A stretch of DNA of 5,484 nt from Halobacteriales archaeon (GTDB taxonomy: Archaea > Thermoplasmatota > E2 > JACPAO01 > JAHFTW01): the NCBI GenBank assembly GCA_020201445.1, contig JAIVGU010000048.1:1-5484 (forward strand), given 5' to 3'. Under the pieces are notes generated by a model. The model did no database searches. It worked only from the letters and a program-made list of their open reading frames with translations, and had not been told where the DNA came from. Made by a program: the position numbers and the translations under genes. How positions within the stretch are numbered: position 1 is the first letter of the stretch; each line of letters begins with the position of its first letter. Positions 5,073 through 5,484 of the stretch are shown piece after piece.

Positions 5073-5484
5073 TCATGCGCGGCGCCTCCGCTGCACGAAG
5101 ATGAGCGCGAGGAACCCCAGGATGAGGACAAAGCCCGCAGTGCCTTCCTCGATCCAGGAGTGCCGCTGGTAGTTGCTGATTTGCTTGTAGTCGGGGTTCC
5201 AAGTGTAGGGCGGATAACTCGTGAAGCCCGAGGCGTCCGCGACGGCGTTCTGCGTGTTCTGCCAGCCGTGCGGGTCCGTCACCGAAATCTTCACCGACTC
5301 GCCGGGGGCGTAGGGGACCGCGAGCGTCGTCTCGTTCGTGACCATGCGCGCCAGAACGACGCTGCCGGTGGGCGAGTCGCGAAACATTGTGAGCGTGAAG
5401 TTGTCCCGCGCGTCCGCTGCGCGGAAGACGAAGCGCGCCGTATGGTCGTCTGAGCCCAGCAGGGCGGCCGTGTAGGCTCGGGGT
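5073..5484 (-). CDS. C-terminus of a membrane-anchored surface protein
   Basis: The frame is open from the right edge to a TGA at 5073-5075, giving the last 136 residues; the internal ATG at 5387 need not be the start. The visible part is beta-rich and polar with many Thr, Val and aromatic residues (for example VPYAPGESVKISVTD at 56-70 and FTSYPPYTWNPDY at 87-99). One hydrophobic segment (about 114-130, GTAGFVLILGFLALIFV) is followed by QRRRRA. This is the pattern of an ectodomain outside, a single C-terminal anchor and a basic cytoplasmic end. Candidates are a cell-surface or S-layer-associated protein, a secretion-associated protein, or a viral spike-like protein if it belongs to the element. 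No family is recognised. It converges with the 4921-5070 gene, with 2 bp between the stops. Confidence 0.75.
   Translation of the reverse strand, partial: PRAYTAALLGSDDHTARFVFRAADARDNFTLTMFRDSPTGSVVLARMVTNETTLAVPYAPGESVKISVTDPHGWQNTQNAVADASGFTSYPPYTWNPDYKQISNYQRHSWIEEGTAGFVLILGFLALIFVQRRRRA

Noticed and set aside
4867..5202. 111-codon minus-strand frame across 4867-5202
   Set aside because: It overlaps the end of the membrane-protein gene in another frame, is rich in His and Pro, and competes with the better plus-strand small gene.
1..5484. CRISPR array, rRNA or insertion-sequence transposase
   Set aside because: No regularly spaced direct repeats, rRNA signatures or DDE/HUH transposase motifs were seen on either strand.

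Overview
The window looks archaeal. The clearest sign is a tRNA-Val gene (CAC anticodon) at 1120-1193. Its D-arm, G1:C72 acceptor stem and lack of an encoded CCA are archaeal in style. The DNA is GC-rich. Both leaderless-looking starts and Shine-Dalgarno-led starts occur, and the proteins are not strongly acidic overall, which argues against a typical haloarchaeon. A high-GC Thermoplasmatota-like or other mesophilic archaeal metagenomic lineage is a guess only; the sequence does not fix the taxon.

Layout. Positions 1-1193 read as host chromosome: the 3' end of an unidentified plus-strand gene (to 121), a convergent-gene intergenic hairpin, a minus-strand gene (249-980) resembling the DUF6081 / concanavalin-A-like group, then the tRNA. 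Immediately 3' of the tRNA a minus-strand block begins that looks like an integrated mobile element. It holds a tyrosine recombinase (1233-2297), a palindrome-rich noncoding stretch (about 2310-2432), a large P-loop ATPase (2522-3958), two small unrecognised proteins (3951-4451 and 4454-4870), a very small divergent plus-strand gene (4921-5070) and the C-terminal part of a membrane-anchored, probably beta-rich surface protein (5073 to the right edge).

How the parts may work together. The integrase next to an intact tRNA 3' end fits site-specific integration into tRNA-Val. The two small genes and the ATPase form a tight operon (2-nt gap, then 8-nt overlap, each with a Shine-Dalgarno sequence). 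Read in the direction of minus-strand transcription, the order is C-terminally anchored surface protein, two small ORFs, P-loop ATPase, integrase. This recalls the spike / two small ORFs / ATPase block of archaeal pleomorphic (pleolipo-like) viruses. That parallel rests on layout and topology only, not on demonstrated homology, and a small divergent gene interrupts it. The far end of the element and the duplicate attachment site lie outside the window, so whether 5073-5484 belongs to the element is not settled.
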